Positions 11,660 through 20,801 of a DNA stretch of 64,000 nt are shown in pieces. The stretch covers positions 186,001-250,000 of the forward strand of contig NZ_JACYMO010000002.1 of assembly GCF_014838825.1 (NCBI RefSeq), written 5' to 3'. The position numbers were made by a program, and so were the translations under genes. The DNA is from Erwinia persicina (GTDB lineage Bacteria; Pseudomonadota; Gammaproteobacteria; Enterobacterales; Enterobacteriaceae). Every line of letters starts with the position of its first letter. Within the stretch, counting starts at the first letter, position 1. The notes below the pieces were generated by a model that was given only the letters and a program-made list of their open reading frames with translations, did not search any database and was not told where the DNA came from.

Positions 11660-12962
11660 GTGCCTGCACCTTGGCTCCGTAATCATTAATAGCCTGCCAT
11701 TTTGCAGCCAGGCCAGAGAAGTCTGCTTCGGCCACGCCTAAGCGTACAGCCTGATCGACGACAATACGCGCCACGTCAAAGTGACGAACTCGCGGGTATT
11801 GTGTCAGGTAATCGCGAATGACTTCGCCCAGATCCAGCGGTTTCTGCTGGGTCTTGTAGCTGGCCAGCGCCTCTTCAATCATCGCCGCCAGCTGTTCGCG
11901 AATCGCATTAAACTCTTCGTATTCCAGCTCTGAAGGCAGTTCACCCGTCACCTCTTCGCTGCGCAGGGTCAGTTCTTCATCACGCATGTCATACAGGCGG
12001 TCAGCATTCGCATAGGTGAGAGCCCAGGGCTGATCGAAGTAATTCTGTACCGACTGCCGCAACCGCTGGGCGAAGACGCGATTTTTATCCATATCTATCG
12101 CCGTGCGAATAAATTTGTGCACATGGCGGTCGTAGCCAATCCACAAGTCAATCGCCTGCTGGCCCCAGCTGATAATACGATCCAGTTTGTTCTGCAGGTC
12201 AAACACCAGCTTGTCAACAAACCCCAGATCGGGACTGTTCATCGTCGCATCCTGGATACGCAACAGGTTAGCCTGCAGCTTATCGCCTGCGGCTTCCAGG
12301 GTATCCTGTAGCTCGCGAAGCGTGCCGGACGTTTCATTTAACAGCAGTTCGCAGCTGGAGATAGCCGCACGCCAGTCTTTGTTGAGCAACTGGGCAATAT
12401 CGTCTTTTACCGCCTGCTGCTGCTCATCCATGATGCGCTGGGTGATATCAATGCTGTCGAAAATTTCCGCGACGGAGTATTTCAGCGGCGCAAACACGTT
12501 GCGGTGCCAGTGATATTCATCGCCATTTTCATCGGCGGCATCCGCTGCCCGCTTCAACTCACCGGCCACGATCGACAGCTGTAGCGAAAGGCGCAGCGTG
12601 GAAAATTCCCGCTGGCGAATGTAGTAGTCTGTGATGCCGATGCCCAGCGGAGTCAGCCGGTAGATAGCATTGCCTTCGGCGTGTTCGCTGGTAAAGCGAT
12701 TAAGCAGGCGCTGGCGCACCATGTCATTGATGGCGTTATTGGCGCGCACCACCACGGTTTCACTGGTCTGCTCAAAACCTTCGCTGACATGGCGGAAGGC
12801 GTCAATCAGTTCGCCTTCACTCATTTCGCCATCCATACGCTCACCGTTAAGGGTGGCAATCGCCAGCAAAAAAGCCAGACGTTCGGTTGGCAACGAGACG
12901 GAAAAATCATTTTTTCGCGCCCAGGCCACCAGTTCCGGTACAGTCTGGGAAAATTCACTCAT
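11640..12962 (-). CDS. mukF: Chromosome partition protein MukF, kleisin
   Basis: Kleisin subunit of MukBEF that links the MukB heads and dimerises through its N-terminus. The 440 residues match E. coli exactly. The start is [20 protein letters not shown]. An N-terminal winged-helix region is followed by a helical middle with spaced leucines (about residues 130-260) and a C-terminal winged helix ending AHVIDKY. It overlaps cmoM upstream by 8 bases and mukE downstream by 20, indicating tight translational coupling. Confidence 0.97.
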   Translation of the reverse strand: MSEFSQTVPELVAWARKNDFSVSLPTERLAFLLAIATLNGERMDGEMSEGELIDAFRHVSEGFEQTSETVVVRANNAINDMVRQRLLNRFTSEHAEGNAIYRLTPLGIGITDYYIRQREFSTLRLSLQLSIVAGELKRAADAADENGDEYHWHRNVFAPLKYSVAEIFDSIDITQRIMDEQQQAVKDDIAQLLNKDWRAAISSCELLLNETSGTLRELQDTLEAAGDKLQANLLRIQDATMNSPDLGFVDKLVFDLQNKLDRIISWGQQAIDLWIGYDRHVHKFIRTAIDMDKNRVFAQRLRQSVQNYFDQPWALTYANADRLYDMRDEELTLRSEEVTGELPSELEYEEFNAIREQLAAMIEEALASYKTQQKPLDLGEVIRDYLTQYPRVRHFDVARIVVDQAVRLGVAEADFSGLAAKWQAINDYGAKVQAHVIDKY

Positions 12963-13743
12963 AGTTCGTCTGCCTTATGGGTTTCCGCGCTGTGACGTGG
13001 ATGTAACGCCCTAAACTTAAAAAAGGCTCCTGGCGGCAGTATTGCTTTTCCAGGGCCAGAACCTCATCAAATCGCTCAATCTGCCGGGTTTTATCGCGCA
13101 GATAATCATGAAAAACCCGGATGCCGGTTTTGCTTTCAATGGTAAAACCACAGTCCTGCAGCCAGCCGTAAACCTGCTGCGGGTCACGGGGATAGTCCGG
13201 AGACAGCGTTTTCTTTTTACGCTTGGCCAGGCCTGCCTGCAGGTAGCCGAAATTACCCAGCACCATTGTCTGCATCAGCAGACCATTCAGGTTGTAAAAC
13301 ATCAGTGACAGCACCCCGCCAGGCTTCAGCGCATCATACAGCGCGGCCAGCACTTCCTGCGGCTCTGCCACCCATTCAAGCACAGCGTGAAACAATACCA
13401 GATCAACCGGCTTATCCAAATGTTGACCAACCTGCTGGGCGCTAATTTGTGCGAATTGCATGTTACCGCTCACACCTTTCTCATCGGCCAGGCGGCGCGC
13501 ACGCGATAACATCTCTTCTGAAACATCGCACAGCAGAACATGATGACCCCGAGCGGCGATGCCACAGCCCGTCTGCCCCTCTCCTCCGCCTGCATCCAGC
13601 ACGGAGAGCACGCCTTCGGGGTAGGTGGCTAACAGCGCATCAAGATCCTGCCAGAGGATGGCCTGGCGAATACGCCCTTTGGTGGTACCGTAAATATTTT
13701 GCGAAAATTTTTCTGCGATATCATCAAAGTTGCGATCCTGCAT
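12955..13743 (-). CDS. cmoM: tRNA cmo5U-34 carboxymethyltransferase-associated methyltransferase
   Basis: SAM-dependent methyltransferase of 262 residues (E. coli CmoM/SmtA 261). It methylates the carboxyl of 5-carboxymethoxyuridine at tRNA wobble position 34 to give mcmo5U. The start [20 protein letters not shown] is the conserved N-terminus. The SAM-binding glycine loop is [10 protein letters not shown] near residue 50, and [10 protein letters not shown] is the class I motif IV region. It is the first gene of the muk operon and overlaps mukF by 8 bases. The 223 bases before it are shared with divergent elyC and hold both promoters; no clear box pair was picked. Confidence 0.94.
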   Translation of the reverse strand: MQDRNFDDIAEKFSQNIYGTTKGRIRQAILWQDLDALLATYPEGVLSVLDAGGGEGQTGCGIAARGHHVLLCDVSEEMLSRARRLADEKGVSGNMQFAQISAQQVGQHLDKPVDLVLFHAVLEWVAEPQEVLAALYDALKPGGVLSLMFYNLNGLLMQTMVLGNFGYLQAGLAKRKKKTLSPDYPRDPQQVYGWLQDCGFTIESKTGIRVFHDYLRDKTRQIERFDEVLALEKQYCRQEPFLSLGRYIHVTARKPIRQTNYE

Positions 13744-13966
13744 ACAGCGGCTCCGGGTTCAAGGCATGATTCTACGGGGGTCACCCGGTTATTCCGCACG
13801 GACAGACTGTCTCTCATTTTCTTCGCCAGCAGACGTATTCAATGAGCTGCAACGGTTGCGGCTTGAAAGTTGCGGGGTATTTTGGCATACACTGGCAAAT
13901 AATGAAGCTTTCGGTCACCGCTTAGTGTTTGGGTGATGTTTTTTCGGACAAAAGGAACCTGTTTTC

Positions 13967-14752
13967 ATGTTTTTCGCCCTAAAAAAAGTCGTTGGTGGCC
14001 TGCTGCTACCGCTGCCGATGCTGCTGTTGATCATGGCAGTTGGCATTATGCTGCTCTGGTTTAGCCGGTGGCAGAAAAGTGGCAAAACATTGATTTCCCT
14101 TGCCTGGGGATTGCTCCTTCTGATCAGCCTGCAGCCTGTCGCCGACCGCCTGCTGGCACCGCTGGAAGATCGCTATCCGACCTGGCAGAATCAGCACCCG
14201 GTAGAGTATATCGTGGTTCTCGGCGGCGGCTACACCTGGAATCCACAGTGGGCGCCCAGTTCTAACCTGCTTAATAACAGCCTGCCCCGTCTGGCTGAAG
14301 GTATCCGCATCTGGCGGGCTAACCCGGGGTCGAAACTGATTGTGACGGGTGGTCATGCTCAGGGAAATCCAGTGAGTTCGGCCAGTGTGGCATCACGCGT
14401 TGCCCAGTCTCTCGGAGTACCAGCGGGGGATATTATCACCCTTGATCAGCCACGGGATACCGGCCAGGAAGCAGAAGAAGTAGCAAAAATAGTGGGCCAG
14501 CGGCCGCTGGCGTTGGTCACTTCAGCCAACCATCTGCCACGCGCCATGATCTTCTTCCAGCGTCAGGGGCTCAAACCCTGGCCTGCTCCGGCCAATCAGC
14601 TGGCGATCGCTTCTCCCCTGAATTTCTGGGAGCGGGCCCTGCCGTCATCATTCTGGCTGGGGCATAGCGAACGTGCCGTTTACGAGAGCCTTGGCCTGGT
14701 CTGGCAGTGGCTGCATCCGGCAGCGAAGGAGTCAGTCGAGCCAGGGCAGTAG
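13967..14752 (+). CDS. elyC: Envelope biogenesis factor ElyC (DUF218)
   Basis: Inner-membrane protein of 261 residues (E. coli ElyC/YcbC 259), needed for peptidoglycan assembly at low temperature and linked to undecaprenyl-phosphate carrier use. Two hydrophobic helices occupy about residues 10-60. The DUF218 domain follows, with IVVLGGGYTWNP, VTGGHAQGNP and TSANHLPRAM, the usual conserved blocks. It is divergent from cmoM. Its last 21 bases overlap the 3' end of ycbJ on the other strand. Confidence 0.93.
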   Translation: MFFALKKVVGGLLLPLPMLLLIMAVGIMLLWFSRWQKSGKTLISLAWGLLLLISLQPVADRLLAPLEDRYPTWQNQHPVEYIVVLGGGYTWNPQWAPSSNLLNNSLPRLAEGIRIWRANPGSKLIVTGGHAQGNPVSSASVASRVAQSLGVPAGDIITLDQPRDTGQEAEEVAKIVGQRPLALVTSANHLPRAMIFFQRQGLKPWPAPANQLAIASPLNFWERALPSSFWLGHSERAVYESLGLVWQWLHPAAKESVEPGQ

Positions 14753-15625
14753 TGAGCGACTGGCCAGGCTGAAGCGCTGAGCGTCAAACTGTGCGGTGTG
14801 GATCAGTCGGGCAATCTCTTCCCAGACAATATACAACCAGCGGCGTGCAACAAACCCCTCTGCGACGGGCGCACGCTGCAGGTAGCAACTGAGGATGTCA
14901 TCACCGACGCCGGTTGCGCAAAGGGGATAGAGATCGAACTCACGCGGAGCCCAGAGTACGGTGCCGGGATTGATCACCGCCAGCAGCTGGTCTGCCCAGG
15001 CCTCTTTCATGATGCTGGTCGGTGCCAGATTTCCGTGGACTAAAACACAGGGATCGTCAAACCCGTTGAACAGCGTGGACAGACTTTGACGGCTGCGGAA
15101 AAGCAGCTGTCGGGCATCCATACTCAGCTGCGCCGGACGCAGGTAGCCAAGTGTGGCCCAGAGGACTTCGACCCGCTGCGAGTACCAGGCCGGCCAGTGA
15201 TTCTGCTGCGTGCTGTCAACCGTGCCTACCAGTCCATGGCTGTCAATTCGGTGCCAGCCAAGCATTCCCTCTACGATCTGCTCCTGGAGCTGCTGCCAGC
15301 GCTCAGGCGTCCGCGTTGGCGCTTCAACAGAGACGCCACCCGTACGTTCAATCAGCAAGACCTCATGCAGCGGAGGTTGCTGGCTGATAACCAGACCATA
15401 CACGGCAGGGACGCGCACTTTGCCTTCACGCATCAGCATTGACAGCTTGTGCGCTTCCTGGGCAGCAATGCCCTTCATACTGAAGTATTTCGCCACCAGC
15501 GGCAGAGAATGGCCGTGGTCATCGTAAAGGGTATACAGACTGGCGAAGGGTTGCTGACTGATACATTCCACCCGACTGACCGGTTCGCCAAGAACCAGTG
15601 CCAGTTCAGATCGCAGGTGTTCCAT
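14732..15625 (-). CDS. ycbJ: YcbJ family protein, phosphotransferase-like fold
   Basis: Protein of 297 residues, the same length as E. coli YcbJ, whose function is not established. It resembles aminoglycoside/choline kinase folds (APH family). A catalytic-loop-like motif occurs as VLVHGNLAPTSIM, but the usual catalytic Asp of HGDxxxxN is Asn and the following Asn is not in place. As far as I recall E. coli YcbJ has the same change, so the protein may be a pseudokinase. The end, FSLASRSLLPWLD, is conserved. It converges on elyC with a 21-base overlap of coding ends. Confidence 0.85.
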   Translation of the reverse strand: MEHLRSELALVLGEPVSRVECISQQPFASLYTLYDDHGHSLPLVAKYFSMKGIAAQEAHKLSMLMREGKVRVPAVYGLVISQQPPLHEVLLIERTGGVSVEAPTRTPERWQQLQEQIVEGMLGWHRIDSHGLVGTVDSTQQNHWPAWYSQRVEVLWATLGYLRPAQLSMDARQLLFRSRQSLSTLFNGFDDPCVLVHGNLAPTSIMKEAWADQLLAVINPGTVLWAPREFDLYPLCATGVGDDILSCYLQRAPVAEGFVARRWLYIVWEEIARLIHTAQFDAQRFSLASRSLLPWLD

Positions 15626-15707
15626 CTGCCCTCCTTTCAGGCAAGAGGTCTAATGAGGGTGCTGAACGCGGAAATGTGCTTCGTGACGGACACGGCTGCA
15701 GCAGAAA

Positions 15708-15731
15708 TGACGGGGCCGCGTGAACGGCCCC
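15708..15731 (-). terminator. Hairpin after kdsB
   Basis: GGGGCCG (15712-15718) pairs with CGGCCCC (15725-15731) directly after the kdsB stop region. On minus it is followed by GTCATTTCTGC, a poor T tract, so termination may be weak. Confidence 0.4.
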
Positions 15732-15739
15732 ATCGCGGG

Positions 15740-16486
15740 TTACTGCATGGCTTCGCGTACGCGCAGTAAGTCTTCTGGCGTATCAACGCCTACGCTGGGA
15801 ATAGCCTTTGCCACATCGACGTGGATTTTTTCGCCGTACCACAGCACGCGCAGTTGCTCAAGCAGCTCGATCTGTTCCAGCGGGCTGGCTTCCCAGCCAA
15901 CATAGCGGCGAATAAACCCTGCACGATAGCCGTAAATACCAATATGACGCAGGAAATGGTCGCCGATGGTGTCACGGGAGGCCGCAAACCGCTCCCTATC
16001 CCACGGGATAGTAGCGCGTGAGAAGTAGAGTGCATAGCCGTTAGCATCGCGCACTACCTTCACGGCATTCGGATTAAACGCCTCTTCCGCTGAGTCCACC
16101 GGCACGGCCAGCGTTGCCATACCCGCGCTGCTTTGCGCCAGGTTATCCGCCACCTGGCGAATGATCACCGGGGGGATCATTGGCTCGTCCCCCTGGACAT
16201 TCACAATCACCGTATCATCGGGGAATTGATAATGATCGATTACCTCAGCCAGACGTTCTGTGCCGGACTGATGGTCAGGACGGGTCATGCAGACTTCACC
16301 ACCGGCCGCTTCAACGGCGCGCGCCACATCAGGATGGTCAGTCGCCACGATCACCCGATCGGCACCTGACTCCAGCGCCCGCTCCATGACATGCACCACC
16401 ATGGGCTTGCCGTGAATGTCGACCAGCGGCTTACCTGGCAAACGGGTAGAGGCAAAACGCGCAGGAATGATGGCAACAAAACTCAT
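15740..16486 (-). CDS. kdsB: CMP-Kdo synthetase
   Basis: 3-deoxy-manno-octulosonate cytidylyltransferase, 248 residues (the E. coli length). It activates Kdo with CTP for attachment to lipid A. The N-terminal nucleotide-binding segment reads [16 protein letters not shown], and the [14 protein letters not shown] and [10 protein letters not shown] blocks are diagnostic. It overlaps the ycaR stop by 4 bases (ATGA), so the two are translationally coupled. The msbA-lpxK-ycaQ-ycaR-kdsB order is as in E. coli and brings Kdo activation close to lipid A synthesis and export. Confidence 0.97.
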   Translation of the reverse strand: MSFVAIIPARFASTRLPGKPLVDIHGKPMVVHVMERALESGADRVIVATDHPDVARAVEAAGGEVCMTRPDHQSGTERLAEVIDHYQFPDDTVIVNVQGDEPMIPPVIIRQVADNLAQSSAGMATLAVPVDSAEEAFNPNAVKVVRDANGYALYFSRATIPWDRERFAASRDTIGDHFLRHIGIYGYRAGFIRRYVGWEASPLEQIELLEQLRVLWYGEKIHVDVAKAIPSVGVDTPEDLLRVREAMQ

Positions 16487-16665
16487 GGATGGCTCTCTTC
16501 GAGGGTTAAGGCACGGGCCTCCACCTCCAGCAGGACGGGAATGCCGTCACGCACCGGGTAAGCCAGCCCATCCGGTTTGCAGATGAGTTCCTGCTGATCT
16601 TTGTTGTAATACAGTTTGCCGTGACATACCGGGCAGGCAACGATTTCAAGTAAACGATGATCCAT
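16483..16665 (-). CDS. ycaR: Trm112-like zinc-ribbon protein YcaR
   Basis: Small UPF0434/Trm112 family protein of 60 residues with a CPVC motif near residue 11 ([20 protein letters not shown]). I chose the ATG at 16665 because it follows a strong GGAGG site and gives the family length; an open frame ten codons longer is not family-like. Only two cysteines of a possible zinc site are obvious. Function in bacteria is not defined; it lies between ycaQ and kdsB with a 4-base overlap into kdsB. Confidence 0.9.
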   Translation of the reverse strand: MDHRLLEIVACPVCHGKLYYNKDQQELICKPDGLAYPVRDGIPVLLEVEARALTLEESHP

Positions 16666-16761
16666 GGTTCCTCCGCGATGAACCCAGTTTTGCAATGGGT
16701 TAAGAATATCATAGCTGTACGGGCGCGGTTACCTGCACACCGCGAAAAAATGCCCTGGCGG

Positions 16762-17973
16762 CTATATTTCCCAACGCGTGGGCCAGCAGGCAGTCATGGC
16801 CTCAGGGAGTTTATTGACCTCGATCATTTCTGCGCCCTGCCAGCGGGCAAAACGTGTCAGAGCCAGCCTTAAGTCGCCGACCATCTGCTGGCTGACGCGC
16901 GTGTTCGCCTCCAGCCAGATCGCGTTGACCTGCAACGTTTTCTCTTTACGCAACATGCGCGCATCCAGGCGGCCTTTCAGCGCACCGCGATGCAAAAGGG
17001 GCAGGACAAAATAGCCATACTGCCGTTTTGCCTCTGGCGTATAGCACTCCAGGCGATAGTCAAAATCAAACAGCTCCCGTGCGCGCTTGCGGTCCCAGAC
17101 CAGCGGGTCAAAAGGTGACAGGATCGCCGTATGCGTAGCGGCCTGCGGGCTGGCAAGTTGCCCAAACAGTGAGTGATGGAGGTACAGCGTACCCAGACTT
17201 TCGACCTGTACTTCACGGACTGTTCCCTCTTCGCGCCAGCGTGCAAGAGCAACCGTCACGGGAGCCCGTTTCAGACGGTAATAATCTGCCAGCCAGGAGA
17301 GGCGGAAAATCCCCAGGCTGGCCGCACTCTTGTCCAGCATACGCTGGACAGCGTCCTCCTCCTTCAGAGCATGTTGTTGGTCATCCCAGTCGGGCAATAT
17401 CCGCTCACGCAAATCGTAAACACGCTGGAAATTGCGCCGTTCACTGATCATCAGTTCACCGGCCGTAAATAAATTTTCCAGATGGCGCTTGTGCGGTTTC
17501 CATGCCCACCAGCCGGGCTTCTGGCCCGGGGGGGCGGTAAAGTCAGCAGAACGGACAGGGCCATTTTCGCTGATATGGGCCAGCAAATCGCCGATCTCCT
17601 GCTGATGCTGATCCCGCCATGCCTGACTGAACTTCCAGCCCAGTGCAGACGGGTTAAGCATGCGATGACGCAGCAGGCCGTAATCGGCCACAGGAATAAA
17701 GCAGGCTTCGTGCGCCCAGTACTCAAACAGCTGTCTTTCCGCCAGGGCCTGATCGAGCCAGACCGGGGGGTACTCACCCAGCCGGCTGAACAGCACCAGA
17801 TAAGGACTGCGAGCGACTACGTGGATCGTATCGATTTGCAACAACGACATCCGTCGCACGGCAGCAAGCAGATCGTCAAAACAGGCTTTACGTGAAGGTG
17901 GGCGCAGCAGGCCCTGCGCCGCCAGCTGAAGCTGACGGGCCTGAACCAGAGAGAGTTTTTCCGCCGTCATCAT
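16762..17973 (-). CDS. ycaQ: Interstrand-crosslink DNA glycosylase YcaQ
   Basis: Winged-helix (HTH_42) DNA glycosylase of 403 residues (E. coli 410), related to AlkZ. The family removes bulky alkylated bases and unhooks interstrand cross-links. Key conserved blocks are MSLLQIDTIHVVARSPYLVL near the N-terminus, containing the QID segment typical of the catalytic Q-x-D/Q motif, then EYWAHEACFIP, RNFQRVYDL and LSPFDPLVWDRKRA. The last ~20 residues differ from E. coli and end earlier. It is separated from lpxK by about 58 bases that contain a small GCCTGTC/GACAGGC hairpin. Confidence 0.9.
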   Translation of the reverse strand: MMTAEKLSLVQARQLQLAAQGLLRPPSRKACFDDLLAAVRRMSLLQIDTIHVVARSPYLVLFSRLGEYPPVWLDQALAERQLFEYWAHEACFIPVADYGLLRHRMLNPSALGWKFSQAWRDQHQQEIGDLLAHISENGPVRSADFTAPPGQKPGWWAWKPHKRHLENLFTAGELMISERRNFQRVYDLRERILPDWDDQQHALKEEDAVQRMLDKSAASLGIFRLSWLADYYRLKRAPVTVALARWREEGTVREVQVESLGTLYLHHSLFGQLASPQAATHTAILSPFDPLVWDRKRARELFDFDYRLECYTPEAKRQYGYFVLPLLHRGALKGRLDARMLRKEKTLQVNAIWLEANTRVSQQMVGDLRLALTRFARWQGAEMIEVNKLPEAMTACWPTRWEI

Positions 17974-18031
17974 ACCATCCCTTAAAATCAGATGGCTAAA
18001 GTGTAGCGCCTGTCGGACAGGCAGGCAGACA

Positions 18032-19012
18032 TTAACGAGGGATTAATGCACTGATTTTGTTAAGCAACGCAGCGGACTGTTCTGAGGGAAGGACCGCATC
18101 GACCGGCAAATACCACCAGTGAGCGCTGGCAAAGGATTTTGCTTTTACCGCATCTTTTTCGGTCATCAGCAGGGTCTGTTCCGGCATCGTCAGGGTATTG
18201 AGCGTGTCGGCGCTGTAGTTCTGATGGTCAGCAAAAGCCACCTCTTTAGCGATCGCTACGCCCTGCTGACGCAGCGTGTTGAAAAAACGCGGCGGATGAC
18301 CGATGCCCGCCATGGCGACAACGTTCTTCAGCTCACCCACTGCACGCTGCTCCCCGGTAAGCAAGTTCACAGCCAGACCCGGCACCAGACGCATCGCCAG
18401 TTCATTCTGCTGTGCCGTGCCACCGTTAACGATCACGGCAGTGACTTTTTTCAGACGAGCAGCGCGCTCCCGCATCGGGCCGGCGGGCAGCCACCAGCCA
18501 TTACCAAAACGTCGTTCGCCGTCCACTACGACAATTTCAATATCACGGTCCAGCGCATAATGCTGCAGGCCATCATCTGTGATGATGACATCAATATCAC
18601 CGCCGTTAACCAGAGCTTCGACGGCCAGACGGCGCTGCGGTGCTACAGCGACTGCCGCGCCGGTGCGCTGATAAATCAGTACCGGCTCGTCACCCGCTTC
18701 GCGGGTGGTAACGTCTGGGCCCAGCACCAGAGGATAACGTTCGGCTTTACCGCCGTAGCCCCGCGACACCACACCCACGCGAAATCCACGCTGCTGCAGT
18801 GCCTGCACCAGCCAGATCACCACCGGCGTTTTGCCATTTCCTCCTGCAGTGAGATTGCCCACAATCACCACGGGAACCGGTGCACGCCACGCCTTGCGCC
18901 AGCCCCAACAATAGGTCAGGCGCAGGAGGTTACTGACCAGCCCATAGAGCAGACTGAAGGGCAGCAACAGAAGATACAGCGCCGAGCGACCGCTCCAGAT
19001 GCGTTCAATCAT
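18032..19012 (-). CDS. lpxK: Tetraacyldisaccharide 4'-kinase
   Basis: Inner-membrane kinase of 326 residues (E. coli 328) that phosphorylates the 4' position of the lipid A disaccharide precursor with ATP. The N-terminal membrane helix ([20 protein letters not shown]) is followed by the P-loop [12 protein letters not shown], and [11 protein letters not shown] carries the catalytic Asp region. The start ATG overlaps the msbA stop by 4 bases, so kinase and lipid A flippase are made together. Confidence 0.96.
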   Translation of the reverse strand: MIERIWSGRSALYLLLLPFSLLYGLVSNLLRLTYCWGWRKAWRAPVPVVIVGNLTAGGNGKTPVVIWLVQALQQRGFRVGVVSRGYGGKAERYPLVLGPDVTTREAGDEPVLIYQRTGAAVAVAPQRRLAVEALVNGGDIDVIITDDGLQHYALDRDIEIVVVDGERRFGNGWWLPAGPMRERAARLKKVTAVIVNGGTAQQNELAMRLVPGLAVNLLTGEQRAVGELKNVVAMAGIGHPPRFFNTLRQQGVAIAKEVAFADHQNYSADTLNTLTMPEQTLLMTEKDAVKAKSFASAHWWYLPVDAVLPSEQSAALLNKISALIPR

Positions 19013-20757
19013 TGGCCAAATTGCATCTTATGCAGCTGTGCATAGACGCCGCGCTCAGCCAGTAACATCTCATGACTGCCACGCTCCACGATTTGGCCAT
19101 CTTCAACCACCACAATCTCATCGGCCTTTTCAATGGTGGAAAGACGGTGCGCGATCACCAGAGATGTACGGTTTTTTTGCAGCTCATCCAGTGCAGACTG
19201 AATGGCACGCTCAGATTCGGTATCCAGTGCGGAGGTGGCTTCATCCAGGATCAGAACAGGGCTGTCGCGCAGCAGGGCGCGGGCAATAGCAATACGCTGA
19301 CGCTGCCCCCCTGAAAGTAACACGCCATTTTCACCGATCATGGTATCCAGGCCATTTTCCATCTTGTTGATAAAGTCCATGGCATGGGCCATTGTCGCGG
19401 CTTTTTCTACTTCTTCGCGGCTGTATTTCTCATGGCGCGCATAAGCAATGTTGTTAGCTATCGTGTCGTTAAACAGGTGCACGTTCTGTGATACCAGTGC
19501 CACCTGGCTACGCAGCGATGCCAGCGTATAATCGCGCAGGTCGTGACCGTCCATCAGGATGTTTCCCTGCTGGATATCGTAAAAACGCGTCAGCAGACTT
19601 GCCAGGGTTGATTTACCCGACCCTGAGCGTCCAACCAGCGCCACGGTTTTACCCGCCGGGATAGCCAGATTAATGTTCTTCAGCGCAGGAATTTCGCGAC
19701 CAGGATAGGTAAAGGTGACATCACGGAATTCAATATCCCCTTTGACACGCTCAACCGTGCGCTTACCGGTATCCACTTCCTGCTCACTGTCGAGGATCGA
19801 GAACAATGTCTGGCAGGCCGCCATACCGCGCTGGAACTGCGCATTGACGTTAGTCAGTGACTTTAGCGGGCGCATCAGGGCAATCATGGAGGAGAAGACC
19901 ACGGTGATCGTCCCTGCAGTCAGGGTTTCCATCACGCTCGGGAAGCTTGCCGCGTAAAGGACAAAAGCCAGCGCCAGTGAGGCAATAAGCTGAATAATCG
20001 GGTCGGAGATAGAGGAAGCTGAAACCAGTTTCATGCCCTGCTGGCGCATGCGGTTACTGACCGCGTTAAAGCGCTTGCTCTCGATTTCCTGGCCACCAAA
20101 GATCAGCACTTCTTTATGCCCTTTCAGCATCTGTTCTGCGCTGGTTGTCACCTGCCCCATTGTGTTCTGCATATTTTTACTGATGTTGCGGAAACGCTTA
20201 GAGACGGTACGGATGGCGAACGACACAATAGGTGCCAGGACAATCAGGATAAGCGACAGCTGCCAGCTGTAGTAAAACATCAGAATAAACAGGCCAATGA
20301 TGGAGGCACCTTCACGCACCACGGTCACCAGTGCGCCGGAGGAAGATGAGGCTACCTGTTCAGAATCATAGGTGATGCGCGACAGCAGCGTACCGGTGGA
20401 TTGCTGATCAAAAAAAGCGACCGGCATGCCCATCATATGGCTGAACAGGCGACGACGCATACCCATGACCACATTACCGGACACCCAGGAGATACAGTAA
20501 CTGGAGACATAGCTGGTCACGCCGCGAACTAACATCAGGCCCATAACCGCAAGCGGCATCCACAGGAGAACGGCGTTATTCGCTTTGCCAAAACCATCAT
20601 CAAGTAAAGGCTTCAGCAGTGACAGCATGAGTGTATCGCCTGCCGCATTCAGAACCAGTGCGACGGCTGCCACAATCAATCCCGTCTTGTATGGCACGAT
20701 CATAGGCCAGAGTCGACGGAAGGTCTGCCAGGTGGAGAGATCTTTATCCAGATGCAT
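19009..20757 (-). CDS. msbA: Lipid A flippase, ABC exporter
   Basis: Homodimeric ABC transporter half of 582 residues (the E. coli length) that flips core-lipid A across the inner membrane. Six membrane helices occupy residues 25-300. The nucleotide-binding domain has Walker [10 protein letters not shown], signature LSGGQRQR, Walker [10 protein letters not shown] and the H-loop in VIAHRLST. It follows comEC after 44 bases on the same strand and overlaps lpxK by 4 bases. Confidence 0.97.
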   Translation of the reverse strand: MHLDKDLSTWQTFRRLWPMIVPYKTGLIVAAVALVLNAAGDTLMLSLLKPLLDDGFGKANNAVLLWMPLAVMGLMLVRGVTSYVSSYCISWVSGNVVMGMRRRLFSHMMGMPVAFFDQQSTGTLLSRITYDSEQVASSSSGALVTVVREGASIIGLFILMFYYSWQLSLILIVLAPIVSFAIRTVSKRFRNISKNMQNTMGQVTTSAEQMLKGHKEVLIFGGQEIESKRFNAVSNRMRQQGMKLVSASSISDPIIQLIASLALAFVLYAASFPSVMETLTAGTITVVFSSMIALMRPLKSLTNVNAQFQRGMAACQTLFSILDSEQEVDTGKRTVERVKGDIEFRDVTFTYPGREIPALKNINLAIPAGKTVALVGRSGSGKSTLASLLTRFYDIQQGNILMDGHDLRDYTLASLRSQVALVSQNVHLFNDTIANNIAYARHEKYSREEVEKAATMAHAMDFINKMENGLDTMIGENGVLLSGGQRQRIAIARALLRDSPVLILDEATSALDTESERAIQSALDELQKNRTSLVIAHRLSTIEKADEIVVVEDGQIVERGSHEMLLAERGVYAQLHKMQFGQ

Positions 20758-20801
20758 TATTTAACCAGCTTTGAATGAAATAGCCGCTTATTCTACCTGG
20801 A

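Noticed and set aside
18119-19045. 308-codon plus-strand open frame opposite lpxK
   Set aside because: Antisense shadow of lpxK, His/Gln-rich as expected for such shadows.
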